Source: Diorhabda sublineata (taxonomy: Eukaryota; Arthropoda; Insecta; Coleoptera; Chrysomelidae). Taken from it: a stretch of DNA of 64,000 nucleotides. Each line of letters opens with the position of its first letter. The stretch's first letter is position 1. The position numbers and the translations under genes are program-made. Location: NCBI RefSeq assembly GCF_026230105.1, contig NC_079476.1, forward strand, positions 4,423,209-4,487,208, written 5' to 3'. This document shows positions 34,301-45,990 of this stretch, piece after piece. The notes under the pieces are model-generated. The model made no database searches. It was not told the origin of the DNA and saw nothing but the letters and a program-made list of their open reading frames with translations.

Positions 34301-37300
34301 GTACCGCTGGTGCATGGAAGAGGACGAAACCGCAGACCACGTTACCTGCGAGTGTCCTGCACTCACTGGTGGGCGGTTTAAACACCTGGGTAAACCTCAC
34401 AACTTACCTAACGACATCAAAGGCTTCAAGCCAAAGCGCCTGATTGGCTTCTGAAAATACAGGCCTCTGGTAACGTCAGGTCGGGCGCGACGGGTCTATC
34501 TAAAAGCCTATGTGTTCAACGGCTCCCTAGTCGCCCACAACTATGAATTATGGGTATTTAGGAAGTCTTTTAATCCATGTTTTCATGTAACACATCTCAA
34601 ACTATTCAAATCATTAATAAGGAAAATAATAAAAAAAAATAGTTCATAAAATTCTAGTTTAGCTGATATTACCTGCAAAATTCGTTGCTCGGGAACCATG
34701 CCATAGTAACTTGTGATTTGGCATATCTTTGAACTTATTGAAACTCACATCTTCACCGTGTCGTTTAATCGTGAATACTTCTTCGATATTCAGTTTAAAA
34801 TTGTGAGTGGCTCCGTGCGTATTTCTTACGTACTCTAAAATAATAGCAAATTCTTCTGAATTTGTATCCAATAGTACAATGTCTGTGTTCAAAGTACTAT
34901 AACAATTATCCACAGATTGGTTAGATGTCTGCATCAAACTAAAAGCTAATTGAATTTCCTCGAGACTGTTCAACATTTCTAGTTTCTTTTTGATGGCATC
35001 TTCATTGTCCAAGACATCTGGAATACCCAGACCAAATGAATGGGGTATGAAAGTGAAGAATCTATTAGATGCGTCTATGAAATTAGCTCTTCTTGCATTT
35101 GCTGCAATCAAATCTTGTAATTCCTTCAATACACCAAATGCCTTTTGTATTTGAGCTTTACTTAATTTTCCAAGAGGCATTTTTTGTGTGTCCAATTCAA
35201 ATTCTACCATAAGCTTCTGCATTGCCTTAATATCAAAAATCATCCTAATCAATTCTTGTACTTTTGTTGGTAATGTTGAAGGCGATTCAACAATTTCGAA
35301 TTTTTGAAAATCATCTTCAGCGTAATCGATATCGATGGGATACATTTTATTAGGCATTTTTTTGAAATTATCTCTGTTTTTCCATTGATTGCCAGTTTTT
35401 TCCTTATAACATGTTGTAAATGTATTTTTAGCATAGTCCAAAGATATCATGTACCTGGTAATGTTGTCACCAATGTTTGTACCAATTCTGAAAATAATAA
35501 TATTCATTGAAAAATTTTTTATATCAAATGAAATATGAATAGGAAAAATTGTTCCTGTAAATAAAAAGTTTACCTCAATGAGAAGTTAAAAAGTCTGAAT
35601 AATACTCTATACGAATTTGATTGTGTGAAACTGACTTTTAAAATCAATATCCTATCATCCCATAGTATGTATGTATCAGCTGATGGTTCTGGTACCTTTT
35701 TGTACCTATTTCCTTCACTGTTTTCTGTATTTTGCCATCTTCCCCAATTACTTTTTGTATTTTAAAGGTGTTTTCAGCCTCCATTATATTTTTCATTAAT
35801 CTTTCTATATTTGTTCTCAATATATGTCCAATCCAGCTATTTTTTTGTCTATTATGGATATTAGTTATGTTATTTTCCTAATACATACCTTCATCTTGTT
35901 CCACTTGGTATTTCACAGATATTTCGCTACTGACAAAACATATCCAAAAAATCTCACTAACAACTTAGTACAACCATCCAAGATGCAATAAATGAATCCT
36001 TCAAATTATATTTTACGATCCTTAACACTGAATACCACAAAGCCACAAAGAAAATAAAAAGCCCTGATATAGCAGTTCCATTGATATGTAAACCAGATGG
36101 AAGCTGGACTCGTTTAGATACTAAAAAATTTGCAGAATTTTTTGTTTTAAATATTCATGAAGATAATACTATAAGAACATTCTTAGAAACCCCATGTCAG
36201 TTTTCACCACTATTAAAAGGTTTCACAGTAAGCAAAATTTGCACAAAAAAGCATAAAGCCCCAGGTTATGATAAATAAATCCAGAAAACTTCCAACCTAC
36301 AGACCAATAAGCCTTGTTCCCATAATCAAAGTCTTCTTAGAGGGAATAAATGCAGTGACTTCTATTAAAGAACTTGGTATCAGACTAGCAATTTGGTTTC
36401 AGAAAGGAGCACTAGTAGAAGTAGTAAACTGAGTTTGATATAATATTTTGATTGACTTTATTAATCGTAAACAAAAATAAAAATATTCAATACCTTCCCC
36501 AAGATTCAAATATCCAATATGAACTAAGATCATCAGCTTCGAGGAGTTGTATCTTATGATAACTATTCTTTCCAAGTTGTATGTCAGTCAATCCTAAAAC
36601 TACAGTATACTTGTCATTTCCCTCTTCATAAACATGAGCACAATTTTCCAGTTTGGATACAGGATCAACAGCAGCGCCGCCTTTTATTGTCATTTTAACT
36701 TTATCAGGTATAGATTTTATGTAAACACTTTTATATTTTTTTGCTGATAGATCGGGAAGCCTGGGTGTTGGATCTGTGCCCCAGTCACAGATACACTTTT
36801 CTATTATAAGTTCGGCTATTCTACCAACATAGTTTTTACATTCATCCAGAAAATCATCGGTTACAATATGAATTTGATTAGCTTCAGCTGTTTTCATTCT
36901 TTGGTTCATCTTTTCAACTTCTAGGGGAGTTGAAATTATTGCAGCTATGTTTTCGTCAATTTTTGTTATCAATTTGCCACCCATTGCCTCTACTTGTTTT
37001 TTTATTTCATCTTTGCCTAGAAATTGGAAGAAGCTATTACGAATAAGTATATCCAAAAGGTATAAAGAAATTTAATTTTATAATGTAACTTTGATAAGAC
37101 ACAGCATTCTGGAACACCTTGTAAGATTTCAAATAATTTTAAAGGGTGATGATTAATGATGGCTATAATCCGTCAAATGTTCAAACTGATATCTCTAAGG
37201 AGGCACTCAACTTTATCACATTATTCAATCACACTGTATAATAATCATAATGATGTATTGGTATACTTGAACAAATGCCGACATCTCCTTTTCATTTTTG

Positions 37301-39764
37301 GAAAATATTTGACCACCGTACCATTTGTTTCAAGTCTGGTAACAGAAAATAATCCGAGGGGGCTAAATCTGGCGAATGAGGTAGCAATTCAAACTTTAAT
37401 TAATTGATTCTGGCTATTGCAATAACAGATTTGTGAGCTGGTGATTTGTCTGGATGAAACAACACTTTCTTCTTAGCCAAATGCGGCCGTTTTTGCTTGA
37501 ATTCTTCGCTCAATGGTTGCAATAATATTTCAATATTGCAGTGGTATTTTTCAAGCGACTACCGCCATCTCTAGGGCAAGACAGGTACTTCTGGGACCAT
37601 CCTCGTATTGCGCTGTAGAAGGAATAGGTTGTGGAAGATTGTCTCCGGGTAGGCTTGCATATATCCCACCCTGATAGGCTGTAGTTCAGGCACCTCCATT
37701 TCTAAAATTCTAGCACTATGTATATGTGTTTCCCAGGATTCATTATAAAAGGCATTTTTTAAATGGTGCTCCTGAAGGGCATATTGTCTAGATATACCAA
37801 ACATTAAGTATTAGAATTATACCAAACATTAAGTACTAGAATATATAAATATTATTTTAAAAGTAATGTCAATTATTGGGTAAAAAATATGTCAACAGTG
37901 CCAGTTTCAGCATTATCAGCACCCTGGGCTAAATTTCTACGGCCCCTCTCAACTGCTGTTCAACTATACGAAAAAAAAAAAAGGTAAAGCGTTTATCAAA
38001 ATATTCATTTATTTAAAAAAAAATCGGTGCCTCTTAAAATGAATTGCAAGAACTCTAATTTGCACGGTATTTTTCTATTTTCGGTATAATAAACATAAAA
38101 ATTCATCATTTTTTTTAAAGAGTCTTGTGTTTATCTGTAGTTGCAGATTCCAGTCCTTCCTGCCCAGCTCTTTTTCGAAATTTTATGTTAAAAAGAAATA
38201 GATAATGTGAAGAAGTATGTTCCTCATGAATTTGATTTCCTATCACTTATTGTTTTCGAACAAATCGGGATTTTCAAAAAACAAATCCAACCTAACCTAA
38301 GTATTGGTGCTCTTACCTTAATCCCTAATGCCAAATTCTAAACTTAATAAAATTTACAAGCCAATGAATGTCTGTAGTGGTAGTGTCAGTATAAATATCC
38401 CCAATTCTTCCAGAAATTCCAGCTTATAATTAAAAATTAATAAAGCCATACGTTCATCAAATGGTTTTCAACTTACCTTTAGGGGGTTTGCCTATAATAA
38501 CGAATTTCATTTCATAAAGAGGTGGAGCCTCCTTTTTCACACGCGGCTCATAGTAATTCACTTTTTCAATATTGGTCGGTGCTTCAGTTCTAATTATTCT
38601 CTTTCTTGGTATAAATACATAATCAGCGATTTTTTTTTTGGTCAGATTTTTTGGAACTATGAATGGTTTCCTTTCGGGTTCCTTTTCTGAAATATCACAT
38701 TTGGCCCATTCTGAAATGTTGCCAGTACACACATACCCACCATTTTCAAAAACAAGTTGTCCATTACAACTTTTACATGGTAGTAAAGCACCAAATGTCA
38801 TAATATCTGCTAGCCTTTCTACCATAACAGCTTTATTTGAAGGAACTACTTGATTATTAGTTGTAAGTAAATTTGTTAAATCTTTATCAGATAACTTATT
38901 TAATTGCTCTTTATAGGTGAATATTTGTTTATTTTGTACTTTATATTCCTCCTCATTTATTAATGGATCTTTTGAGGTAGGTTCAGTTTTTATTTTCTTT
39001 AATTCAGGATCATCTGGATCTACTGCAGTCAATTCTTTTAAAACAAGTTCTTGATCTTTTTTTTCAAGTTCCCTAAAACCTGGTAATTTATCTGCAGATT
39101 CAAAATATCCCAAATCACTCCTAATTGCGACAAAACAAGAAACATGGTGCCACATATCCTGACCGTCAAACTTTTTTCCAACTTCGGTATCATAAGATTT
39201 TTTTGAAATCCGTACAACACCTTTTAGAATTTTTTGATGGCAACCCCTACACATGGCTCTACCGGACATGGAATATTGAATTTTAAAATCTTTGAGTGCT
39301 TTTTGTTTCAATTTATTAGTACTAGTCCCTCCTCTCTTTTGGCCCTTCTTATTATCATTTACAGTGTCTGGAAGAATGTTGATATTAGCTACACCAACTC
39401 GTTTTTTTATTTTTTGTTGGTCTTTGAGCAATAAAGATTCAAAATTATGTATTTCAAAAGTATTTTTGGGCCTCTGTTTATTGAAAAAACATTGAAAATC
39501 ATACCAATATTGTATCTTATTATCCTCTTTTAGAGATTGAATATTAACACCTAATCGTAAAGTACCCCTGTGAATAGTTTCCCAACATCCTCTACAAGTA
39601 TCTGATGAAATTGCATATTCTGCAATATAAGGATATTTTCTATTAGCCGAAGATGTTGGAGCCGATTGTAATTGTTTGAAAGGTTTCTTTTTATAAGATA
39701 TATAAGAATCTGTATCTGAAAAATCACTGTCACTATCACAATAATTCCAGTATCGGTAACTCAT
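25359..39764 (-). CDS. Parp: Poly(ADP-ribose) polymerase 1, complete, 5 exons, 1013 aa
   Basis: Exons 38477-39764, 36494-37016, 34673-35487, 30766-31002 and 25359-25537 join in phase to 3042 nt, close to human PARP1 (1014 aa). The nuclear enzyme senses DNA breaks and builds poly(ADP-ribose) from NAD. Domains: acidic N-terminal extension 1-45; zinc finger 1 (Cys57, Cys60, Cys92); zinc finger 2 (Cys172, Cys175, His207, Cys210); PADR1/zinc finger 3 (Cys330, 333, 346, 356); BRCT from about 417; WGR (FESWGRIGTNIG); helical domain; ART catalytic domain with the H-Y-E triad in LLWHGSR, KGIYFADM and LLYNEYIVY. Finger 1 reads WYDFQCF where the family has WYHFxCF, so the third zinc ligand is Asp89. The start is the ATG at 39762-39764; the frame upstream has no ATG. 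Introns of 1.0-5.2 kb hold transposon debris and a satellite. Confidence 0.96.
28730..29371 (-). mobile_element. Internally deleted hAT element with 8-bp target duplication
   Basis: The ends CAGAGCCGGACTTAG and CAAAACCGGACTCAGG (complement) form imperfect inverted repeats, flanked by gttttagc (28722-28729) and gttttaac (29372-29379), an 8-bp duplication with one difference. Inside, 28931-29290 on minus encodes the C-terminal hAT dimerisation domain (MPSNASGERSFSRLSLINND). Only the 3' end of the transposase remains. Confidence 0.78.
29600..29780 (+). pseudogene. Mariner transposase fragment
   Basis: Frame RGIISSDYLVKGETISGAYY followed by AKFMQRLNQEIKQ resembles the mariner segment between the first and second catalytic Asp. 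The context on either side is rearranged. Lies in PARP1 intron 4. Confidence 0.5.
29855..30640 (-). pseudogene. piggyBac-like transposase remnant
   Basis: Minus frames give LGERVVWNLVETIKGNKVML then ACDRFFTSLKIM (30321-30632), the region around a catalytic Asp in piggyBac transposases. At 29855-30185 frames hold LFNFMVPKNNWSTLKYIATY and a Cys-rich C-terminal segment (RRCIRCSKKKRERRLYAQC). Stops and shifts separate them. It is in the same orientation as the PARP1 gene that contains it. Confidence 0.7.
31110..33352. repeat. 427-bp tandem satellite array inside PARP1
   Basis: The anchor acttcctgatctaacctccc (or acttcctaat...) recurs at about 31503, 31930, 32357, 32784 and 33211, a period of 427 bp, with copies almost identical. 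A more diverged, shortened unit (about 31110-31310) starts the array. Each full unit contains a perfect 9-bp hairpin, CTCCAAGTG/CACTTGGAG with loop TTCCTTAGG (for example 31629-31655). The array stops inside this loop at about 33352, where actataaatag begins. Confidence 0.92.
33353..33500 (+). promoter_or_regulatory. TATA plus poly(A) signal, LTR-like end
   Basis: actataaatag directly after the satellite, AATAAA about 80 bp downstream (near 33437) and an A-rich stretch before cgccggcgacac. The spacing resembles a U3/R boundary of a retroelement LTR, but no duplication, primer site or coding region is seen. Confidence 0.3.
33980..34540 (+). pseudogene. LINE RNase H and C-terminal tail fragment
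   Basis: The plus strand at 33996-34110 encodes LVWVSGHSGNKGNDEADLLA and then RLGSRTYRWD, an RNase H domain (catalytic D of NDEAD present). Downstream, frames give MGITDDPEYRWCMEEDETAD and HVTCECPAL, the typical CCHC-like tail of Jockey/I-clade LINEs. The frame is broken near 34090 and 34140. In PARP1 intron 3, antisense to the gene. Confidence 0.8.
35940..36440 (+). pseudogene. Jockey-type LINE fragment
   Basis: Frame 36081-36278 gives MICKPDGSWTRLDTKKFAEF and ends in KKHKAPGYDK. After a gap, RKLPTYRPISLVPIIKVF follows. These are the linker and early RT blocks of Jockey-clade elements, joined by an internal deletion. In PARP1 intron 2 (35488-36493), antisense to the gene. Confidence 0.7.
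37140..37607 (-). pseudogene. Mariner (irritans-like) 3' fragment
   Basis: The end tgggaccatcctcgta with acaggtacttctg matches the mariner terminal sequence also seen at 2.8 kb. Inside, the minus strand recalls the QDKSPAHKS block (gctggtgatttgtctggatg on plus). It lies in PARP1 intron 1 (37017-38476), sense to the gene. Broken. Confidence 0.55.
38355..38430 (+). repeat. Penelope-associated repeat fragment
   Basis: tgtagtggtagtgtcagtataaatatcccc...ccagaaattccagctta is a short copy of the repeat seen at 7.4, 13.1 and 57.6 kb. It ends just before PARP1 exon 1 (3' side) in intron 1. Confidence 0.5.
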
Positions 39765-39839
39765 TTTCGTCGTACTTATATGTTTAAACACCTTTATTTA
39801 TAAGTAAAGATAAGCACCTGTTATTTTTCAAATCTAATT

Positions 39840-41570
39840 TATGAAAAGTCAAAATAATTTCTTCTGTTATGACGTACAACCAGTAAGCTATCAGCCACCT
39901 AATATTGGTGGATTCTATAAAAAAAAATAACAAATGCGCTAATTTTGGTCAAGTCCATTTCTGTGATTAGATTTATTGTAATAGGTTTTCTACTACGATA
40001 TTGGATCAGGTATATTGTAATTGTTGATTTTCTGTTCGTAATTCTGTAATGTTAGCTTTAGAGGTATCATAAAATAATATCGTATACAGTCTAGAAACAG
40101 TTGAGTTAAAATATAGAATAAAAGCATCGTGTTAAGTATTTGTTTTTGACTTGTAAATAAAAAGAAGTTACGATTCATGTACAATACATCCTACAATAAG
40201 GTAAATCATCTATAATCTGATTGCGGATTTTAACCTAGATATTAATTCCTAAATGTCGAGTTCAATTTCCGGAAGCTTTTGATTTTTATTACTTTAACTT
40301 CACGTTTATACCTCTATAGTTTTTCTGTTTATAGATTTTTAATTAGTTGTATAATATATTCAAGGTGTTTAATTCTGGAATTTCATTATTTTAATCTTTA
40401 AACACGCGACCCGGGGGTTTGAAGATTGTTTGAAGTTTGCCCGATTAGTAGCTTCGACTTTAGGTAGACCAATTTTAGGTCCAGTAGAAGGTTTCAAGAA
40501 AGGAGGATAGCAATCATGAAGATGTTTAGCTTCAGCAGCAACAAAATCATATTCAACTTCGAGTCGAACAATAACAGCTTTTTCTGTACCATCGTCATGA
40601 GTCCGAGCTGATGATTTTCTTTTCTCATACTTTTCATTCAATTCCTGGCCACAAAAGAGGCGTAGTTTTTTAAAACCAAAAGTTTATTCACTGGAACCTA
40701 ATCTAGTACGAGGAGGACTTACTGTGGATGTTCTGGCTTCTTATTATTCACGTCGTCGCTCATTAGTTGCAGCAATAGAAGACTGTCGTGTATAATTTTC
40801 ACGACAATTTTCATGTATTGTCACAGTTTCCCGAAAATTCATAGCTCTTTCGATACTTAACATCGATTGATGTTTTTATACCACGTTCAAAAGTATCAAC
40901 TTCACTTTTAGTTAAAAGTTTAGAACAAATTAAATAATATTCTGGCATTTTTGTTATAAAAATCATCCTAACCTATCCTAACCTCTCTTAACCTATCCTA
41001 ACCTATACTAACCTGTCCTAATCTGTCTTGATTTTTCGTGAAAATAATGTATTTGCATACTTTTTCCACAGAAATTCTTCTATGCGTGCGTCAATCATCA
41101 TGACTTTTCACACACAGATAGATCTTGATGAGATAAGTAAAGTTTCCGCATAAAATAGATATGATAAATGGATTTCTCGTAATATCAATAGTCTATGTAT
41201 AGAGTTTCATGATAATCGTTGTGGGGTGGCTAATCATACTTGTGCCACTAATTTATTGTCTTTCATAGGGTCCGGATACAATAGCTGAATTGCTAGCGTC
41301 CGGTTGGTTTGCCATTGGAACGTAAATCAGACACAATAAAGAAGTCTTGGCCAGATTCATCAGGGTAATGAAAATGCACCCGTGTTATAATGGCGGACCA
41401 GGAGGCGGTATAACCTAACGTAACCCACGTAAAAATTACTCCGGTTTGCATACCTATATTTTGCATGGCATCTAGAGTTCTTCTTATGGTACTAGTTAGT
41501 ATCGCATCGTTATCGAAAGATGTGTGCCGGCAGCTGTTTTGATTTGATTTGTTTCAAAACATACCTATTA
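39840..41570. other. Region upstream of PARP1; one decayed mobile-element frame
   Basis: The minus strand at 40369-40641 encodes a broken frame with KAVIVRLEVEYDFVAAEAKH, a motif I associate with proteins of unclassified arthropod transposons. The (CCTAAC)-rich stretch lies at 40970-41035. No intact gene is seen. The PARP1 promoter should lie just above 39764, but I see no clear core motif. Confidence 0.45.
40970..41035. repeat. Degenerate CCTAA-rich tract
   Basis: About six imperfect 10-bp units of the type CCTAACCTAT (each with one CCTAA or close variant). The CCTAA pentamer is the complement of the insect telomere repeat TTAGG, but the unit here is 10 bp and diverged. Confidence 0.6.
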
Positions 41571-41574
41571 TAAG

Positions 41575-42793
41575 GGGTTTTCCAATAAGAGGTGTTATTT
41601 TGATATTCAAAAAAAATGACATTTTCTGAGATAAATGATCGGATGTTTATTTCATTATAAAGAGGAAGGTATGCCGTTAATAATGGAACACATCAGCCAA
41701 ATGGTCGCCACGACTGCGCTTACAGGACCATATCCTTTTCATGAAATTTTCCTTAACCAAATTGAAAAGCGACTGTTGGCGTAGACCTTATCTTTCACGT
41801 GGCCCCAAAGGAAAAAGTCGCAAGGTGTTAAATCACAAGATCTCGGTGGCCAATTGTGATCACCTCTTCGAGAGATAACACGGTCCGGAAATCTTTCCCG
41901 TAAAAGATGGATGGTTTCGTTGCTTGTGTGGCACGTAGCGCCACAGTCTTGTTGAAAGTAAACGTTGTCCAAATCAATACCATCCAATTTCGGCCATAAC
42001 AAATCATTAATCATCTCTCGATAGCGCAATCCATTCACCGTAACTGTTGCTCCAGCCGCATTTTCGAAAAAGTAAGGTCCAATGACACCGCCAGACCATA
42101 AACCGCACCAAACAGTCACGCGTTGAGGATGGAGAGGATTTTCAACAATAACTCTTGGGTTTTCCGAGCGCCAGATTCGACAATTTTGTTTATTGACTTA
42201 ACCACCTAGGTGGAAATGGGCCTCATTCGTTAAGATGATTTTTCGATGAAATTCCGGATCATTTTCATGCATTTCAAGTACCCAATCAGCAAAGACACGA
42301 CGTTGTTGATGATCGGCCGGCTTGAGTTCTTGTGTTAACTGAACTTTATAGGCCTTAAGACCCAAGTCTTTATGCAAAATACGGTGTAATGACGTTTGTG
42401 GAATGGCTAATTCCAACGAACGACGAGGAATGGACAAACCTGGGTTTTCTTCAACACTTTGGGCTACAGCAGCAATATTCTGAGTTGTTCTTGAGCGACG
42501 TGCACGGGTTTTATTCTTCACATCACTAACCTGTCCCAACAGCTCAAATTTTTCCACCAATTTCTGTATTGCGGTCCGAGAAGGTGCTTCACGTCGACCC
42601 AAAAATGTTTTAGTTTTACGAAGCGTCTTTGCCAAACTTTCACCATTTTTATAGTGAATTTTAATAATTTCCATTTTCCATTTTCATTAATGGCGTAGTT
42701 TCTACTTGTCAAATGTCAAAAAATGACAGCTTCAAAAGTGACACTTACCGAAATAGCGGGCTGTTCAAAATAACACCTCTTATTGGAAAACCC
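41575..42793 (-). pseudogene. Tc1/mariner element, DD41D type, inactive
   Basis: Inverted ends GGGTTTTCCAATAAGAGGTG (41575 and complement ending 42793) continue through TTATTTTGA, about 29 bp. The minus transposase runs from ATG 42672-42674 to 41739 in one frame with a single TAA at 42198-42200 after HFHLGG. The first Asp (normally TDEAHF) is Asn in LTNEAHFHLGG; the second is in QQDCGATCH, which has an extra Cys; the third is in LTPCDFFLWG. The reading frame also departs from the family after KDKVYANS. It was probably inactivated by a few substitutions and is relatively young. Confidence 0.82.
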
Positions 42794-43537
42794 GAGTTGC
42801 GAACTCGACTTTTCAGGAATAATAAATAGAGTCGAAATTCCCTTTTTCAAAGGACAGTATGTATTTGCCGCGTGCCTCTTCTTCTGTCATACCATAAACC
42901 GCAATTAAGTGAAAATATTTTACAGACATTGGAAGCTTGATGCTAAGCCCAGTATACCCAACTAGTTGTTTCCAGACAAATTTTTGAACTTCACTTCAAA
43001 AAGTAGTTAAATACTTACAATGTGTTTGTTTGCTACACATACAGTTTGTGGTAACTTGGAGTACTGTTTGTTGTACACATTCCAGCACCCGGACGCTAAG
43101 TGAGATAGAGACGCCTATTGCAGGATACACCAGTGCACAGTTTTAAACACAGCAAACTGCAATATCACAGGATATTCAAGGATACAGTAAGCTACATTGG
43201 AGTTTACAATAGAACACACCAGGCTACACAGGTAAAGCTAAGACACGACTAAAATACCAGGACACAGCATGGAAGATGAGGGGCACAAAGTGGGCATGAT
43301 GCAACAATATACACATCAGGATCTACATGAAACAGTACACGGACAACAAGGACATGAAGAATTGTGAGTGGGTCTGGCATACTATGCACAGCACATGGTC
43401 TTAAATGTGATATGATATGATCATTTTTAAACATTTATTCTATTGAAATATTCTTAAGCAGATTGGACTAACAACACTTTGTTAGCACTATCCTTTCATT
43501 TCTCTAAGTACTTACCCAAGTTGCAACTTTGTTGATA

Positions 43538-43805
43538 CGAGGGTTGCTACCTAAGTTTTGATAATTGTCGAAGCATTTTTTCCATTTCTAATGAGTTACA
43601 TGTGATTTAAACGCATCAACCCATTCTTCAAGTGTAGAAACCATTGACCTTAGTCGGAACAACTTCCACTTATAGAAACTGTCTATATAGAAGTATTAAA
43701 TATATGAATATCTGTCAAAAAATGTCAAGCTCTATGAAAGCAATGTCAGATTTGACATATTCACATCAGTGTTGCCATATCTGAAAACTTAAGTAACAGC
43801 CCTCG
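43538..43805 (-). mobile_element. 268-bp internally deleted mariner derivative (MITE)
   Basis: The ends CGAGGGTTGCTACCTAAG and TAAGTAACAGCCCTCG form inverted repeats flanked by TA (43536-43537, 43806-43807). Both terminal ~100-bp regions match the 870-bp element at 8182-9051, with the middle missing. No coding capacity. Confidence 0.75.
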
Positions 43806-45539
43806 TAGTATAAGTACTCGTTCGCTTGAAGTAATGGATTTTTTATGAGGTATGAATAATAAAAAGCAATCTGACATACATATTTTATTAGATTCTGATG
43901 TTGCAAGTATCATCAATAAGAAAATAATCAAGGTACATAAAAACAGTTAACTAAGTTGTACAAAAAGAACACTTAATAATTATTGCATCATTAATCAATA
44001 ATAAAGCATTTTTTAAATAAAAACATGTTACTTTCATTCATAAAATTGTCTAAAATGACAATCTGAAAAGAAAAATCGTGGTTAAAAAGCAGAAGAATAA
44101 AATTTATTCTAGTTTTGACATCGAGCAATACTTTCTAAAAAGTAACAAGTTCTTTTAAAATAAGCTAAGAAAAATTTTATGTATATTATACACAAAACAA
44201 AAAAAAAATAAATCGTTTTTCTCATAAGAAATATATTCTTTGGATATTGTGTATAATATATATACAGAAAACCATCTGAAACATATCTATTTCAAAGAAA
44301 TTCTTTTTGATGAAATAGAAAATAAAACAGCATTTTCTTGTTACAAAATGAATATACCCAGAAGTTGTCCCATCTATTTAAATGTACTTAAAATTTCTGC
44401 ATCAATTATAAGTGACTATGAGGCCTAAAAAAGTTGGTATAGTAGTTTAATATTTGGTTTAAAATCTTTTTACTATTTATTGATATTTTTTCAGATTATT
44501 ATGTAAGTTTGGAATGAAAATAAATATGGACACAAATAATTGTGATTTTTATCTGATAGTTGAATAAAATTGTTGTGAATATTCTTTTGTGAACAAAAAT
44601 GCTATTTTTTCCCTGACAGACATTAAGTACACATAATATAGGAAATACATCCCATACTAGAATCCTAATATGGACTAACATCGTGAAAATAGTTTTGTTA
44701 ATTTCCTCACAAATACCAATATTCCAAAAATATTTGTTAGTTCAGCTGTTCGAATTTTCAAATATGAAAAAAAAACTGTTGGACATAAAATGAGATACTT
44801 CCATCCAAGATTGGTTCAAAATAAAAACAGGATAGAAAGATATACTACAAAGTTGATAACCTCACAGGTTTAATTTGTATTTTTAACATTTTTCCATAAT
44901 TTAGAATAAATTATGTTTACTGGTTTATTGTAAATTATCATCTTCAGAGAGTAGTAATCTCAGTAACATGGATATTAAAAAGTGTGTCAGCATAGGCACT
45001 GGAATGGTAGGCAAAGCAAGACACTTGTCCCCCTCCTAAAAATTAACTGAATATTAAATAAATTTCCGTATTTATTATTTTTCTCAATGCTTGGTGAAGC
45101 TTGGTGAATTTGTTTAAGTCGGAACAATGCTCTATGTTTGAGAATCAGGTTCAGATCGAGCGTCACGTTTCATTCTACATCACATAGTCATCACGTAGTC
45201 AAGGACTTGAATAAAATTCAAGATGTGCAAAGTTCAGTACTTAAATTCTTTCGCGAAAGTCGATATCACAGAAAATATGTTAACCAAAATTTCCTTGTTT
45301 TATAAAACTAGATGGTCCACTAAGTATAAATCTATTAGAATATTTTGAGGAAATATAAATTGCAATGAACCATTTGTCTGACACACTGATTACATAGTAC
45401 TTGTAACCAAAATAAGATCCATAATGGAGACAAAGATGTGGAAAACAATGTCAAAGGGTGAAAGTTAGCGTTGTTCAATAATAGAGGAGATAGGAGTACT
45501 GAGATAGGAAAAAGGATGAAAAATAAACTACTCACAAAA

Positions 45540-45990
45540 CAATTGAAGATGAATAAATAAATAACAATGATAAGACCAGTAATGATGTACTCAGCTGAAA
45601 CAATAATACTAACAAGAAATTATAAAAAAAAATTGAGAAGAACGGAAAAAATAAATCAAAACAAAATTAGAATAAGTAAAAGTTAGTGAAGGGAAATACA
45701 GGATAGGAATTAACCGAGAAAAATTTACTGAGAGTCGAAAATATTATAAGAAAAATCAAAGCTCAGCGTGTTAAGTCGTTGGGGGATATGTATGGAGAGA
45801 AGGAACAAAATCTATAGCATTCAATATGATGCAATGAGATCAAGGTGGTAGAAAAAGACGCGACAAGCCTAAGACAAAATGGTTAAAAGAGGTGGAAGAT
45901 GACCGAAGCAGAATAGGAGTTATAAACTGGCAGGAAAAGATAGGAAATAGGAAGTATGTATACCATACGCACAGTGCTCGTTTTAAGGGT
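45540..45990 (+). pseudogene. LINE C-terminal fragment
   Basis: Plus frames give TMIRPVMMYSAETIILTRNY and, after shifts, KKLRRTEKINQNKI, the post-RT region of RTE-like LINEs. Stops are frequent. Confidence 0.5.

Larger units (their letters stand above)
31003..34672 (-). other. PARP1 intron 3 with satellite array and LINE tail
   Basis: The intron splits the ART domain just after LLWHGSRATNFAG, before the KGIYFADM motif. It contains a 427-bp tandem array (31110-33352), a TATA/poly(A)-like LTR-type end (33353-33500) and a plus-strand LINE RNase H tail (33980-34540). Splice ends are consensus. Confidence 0.8.
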
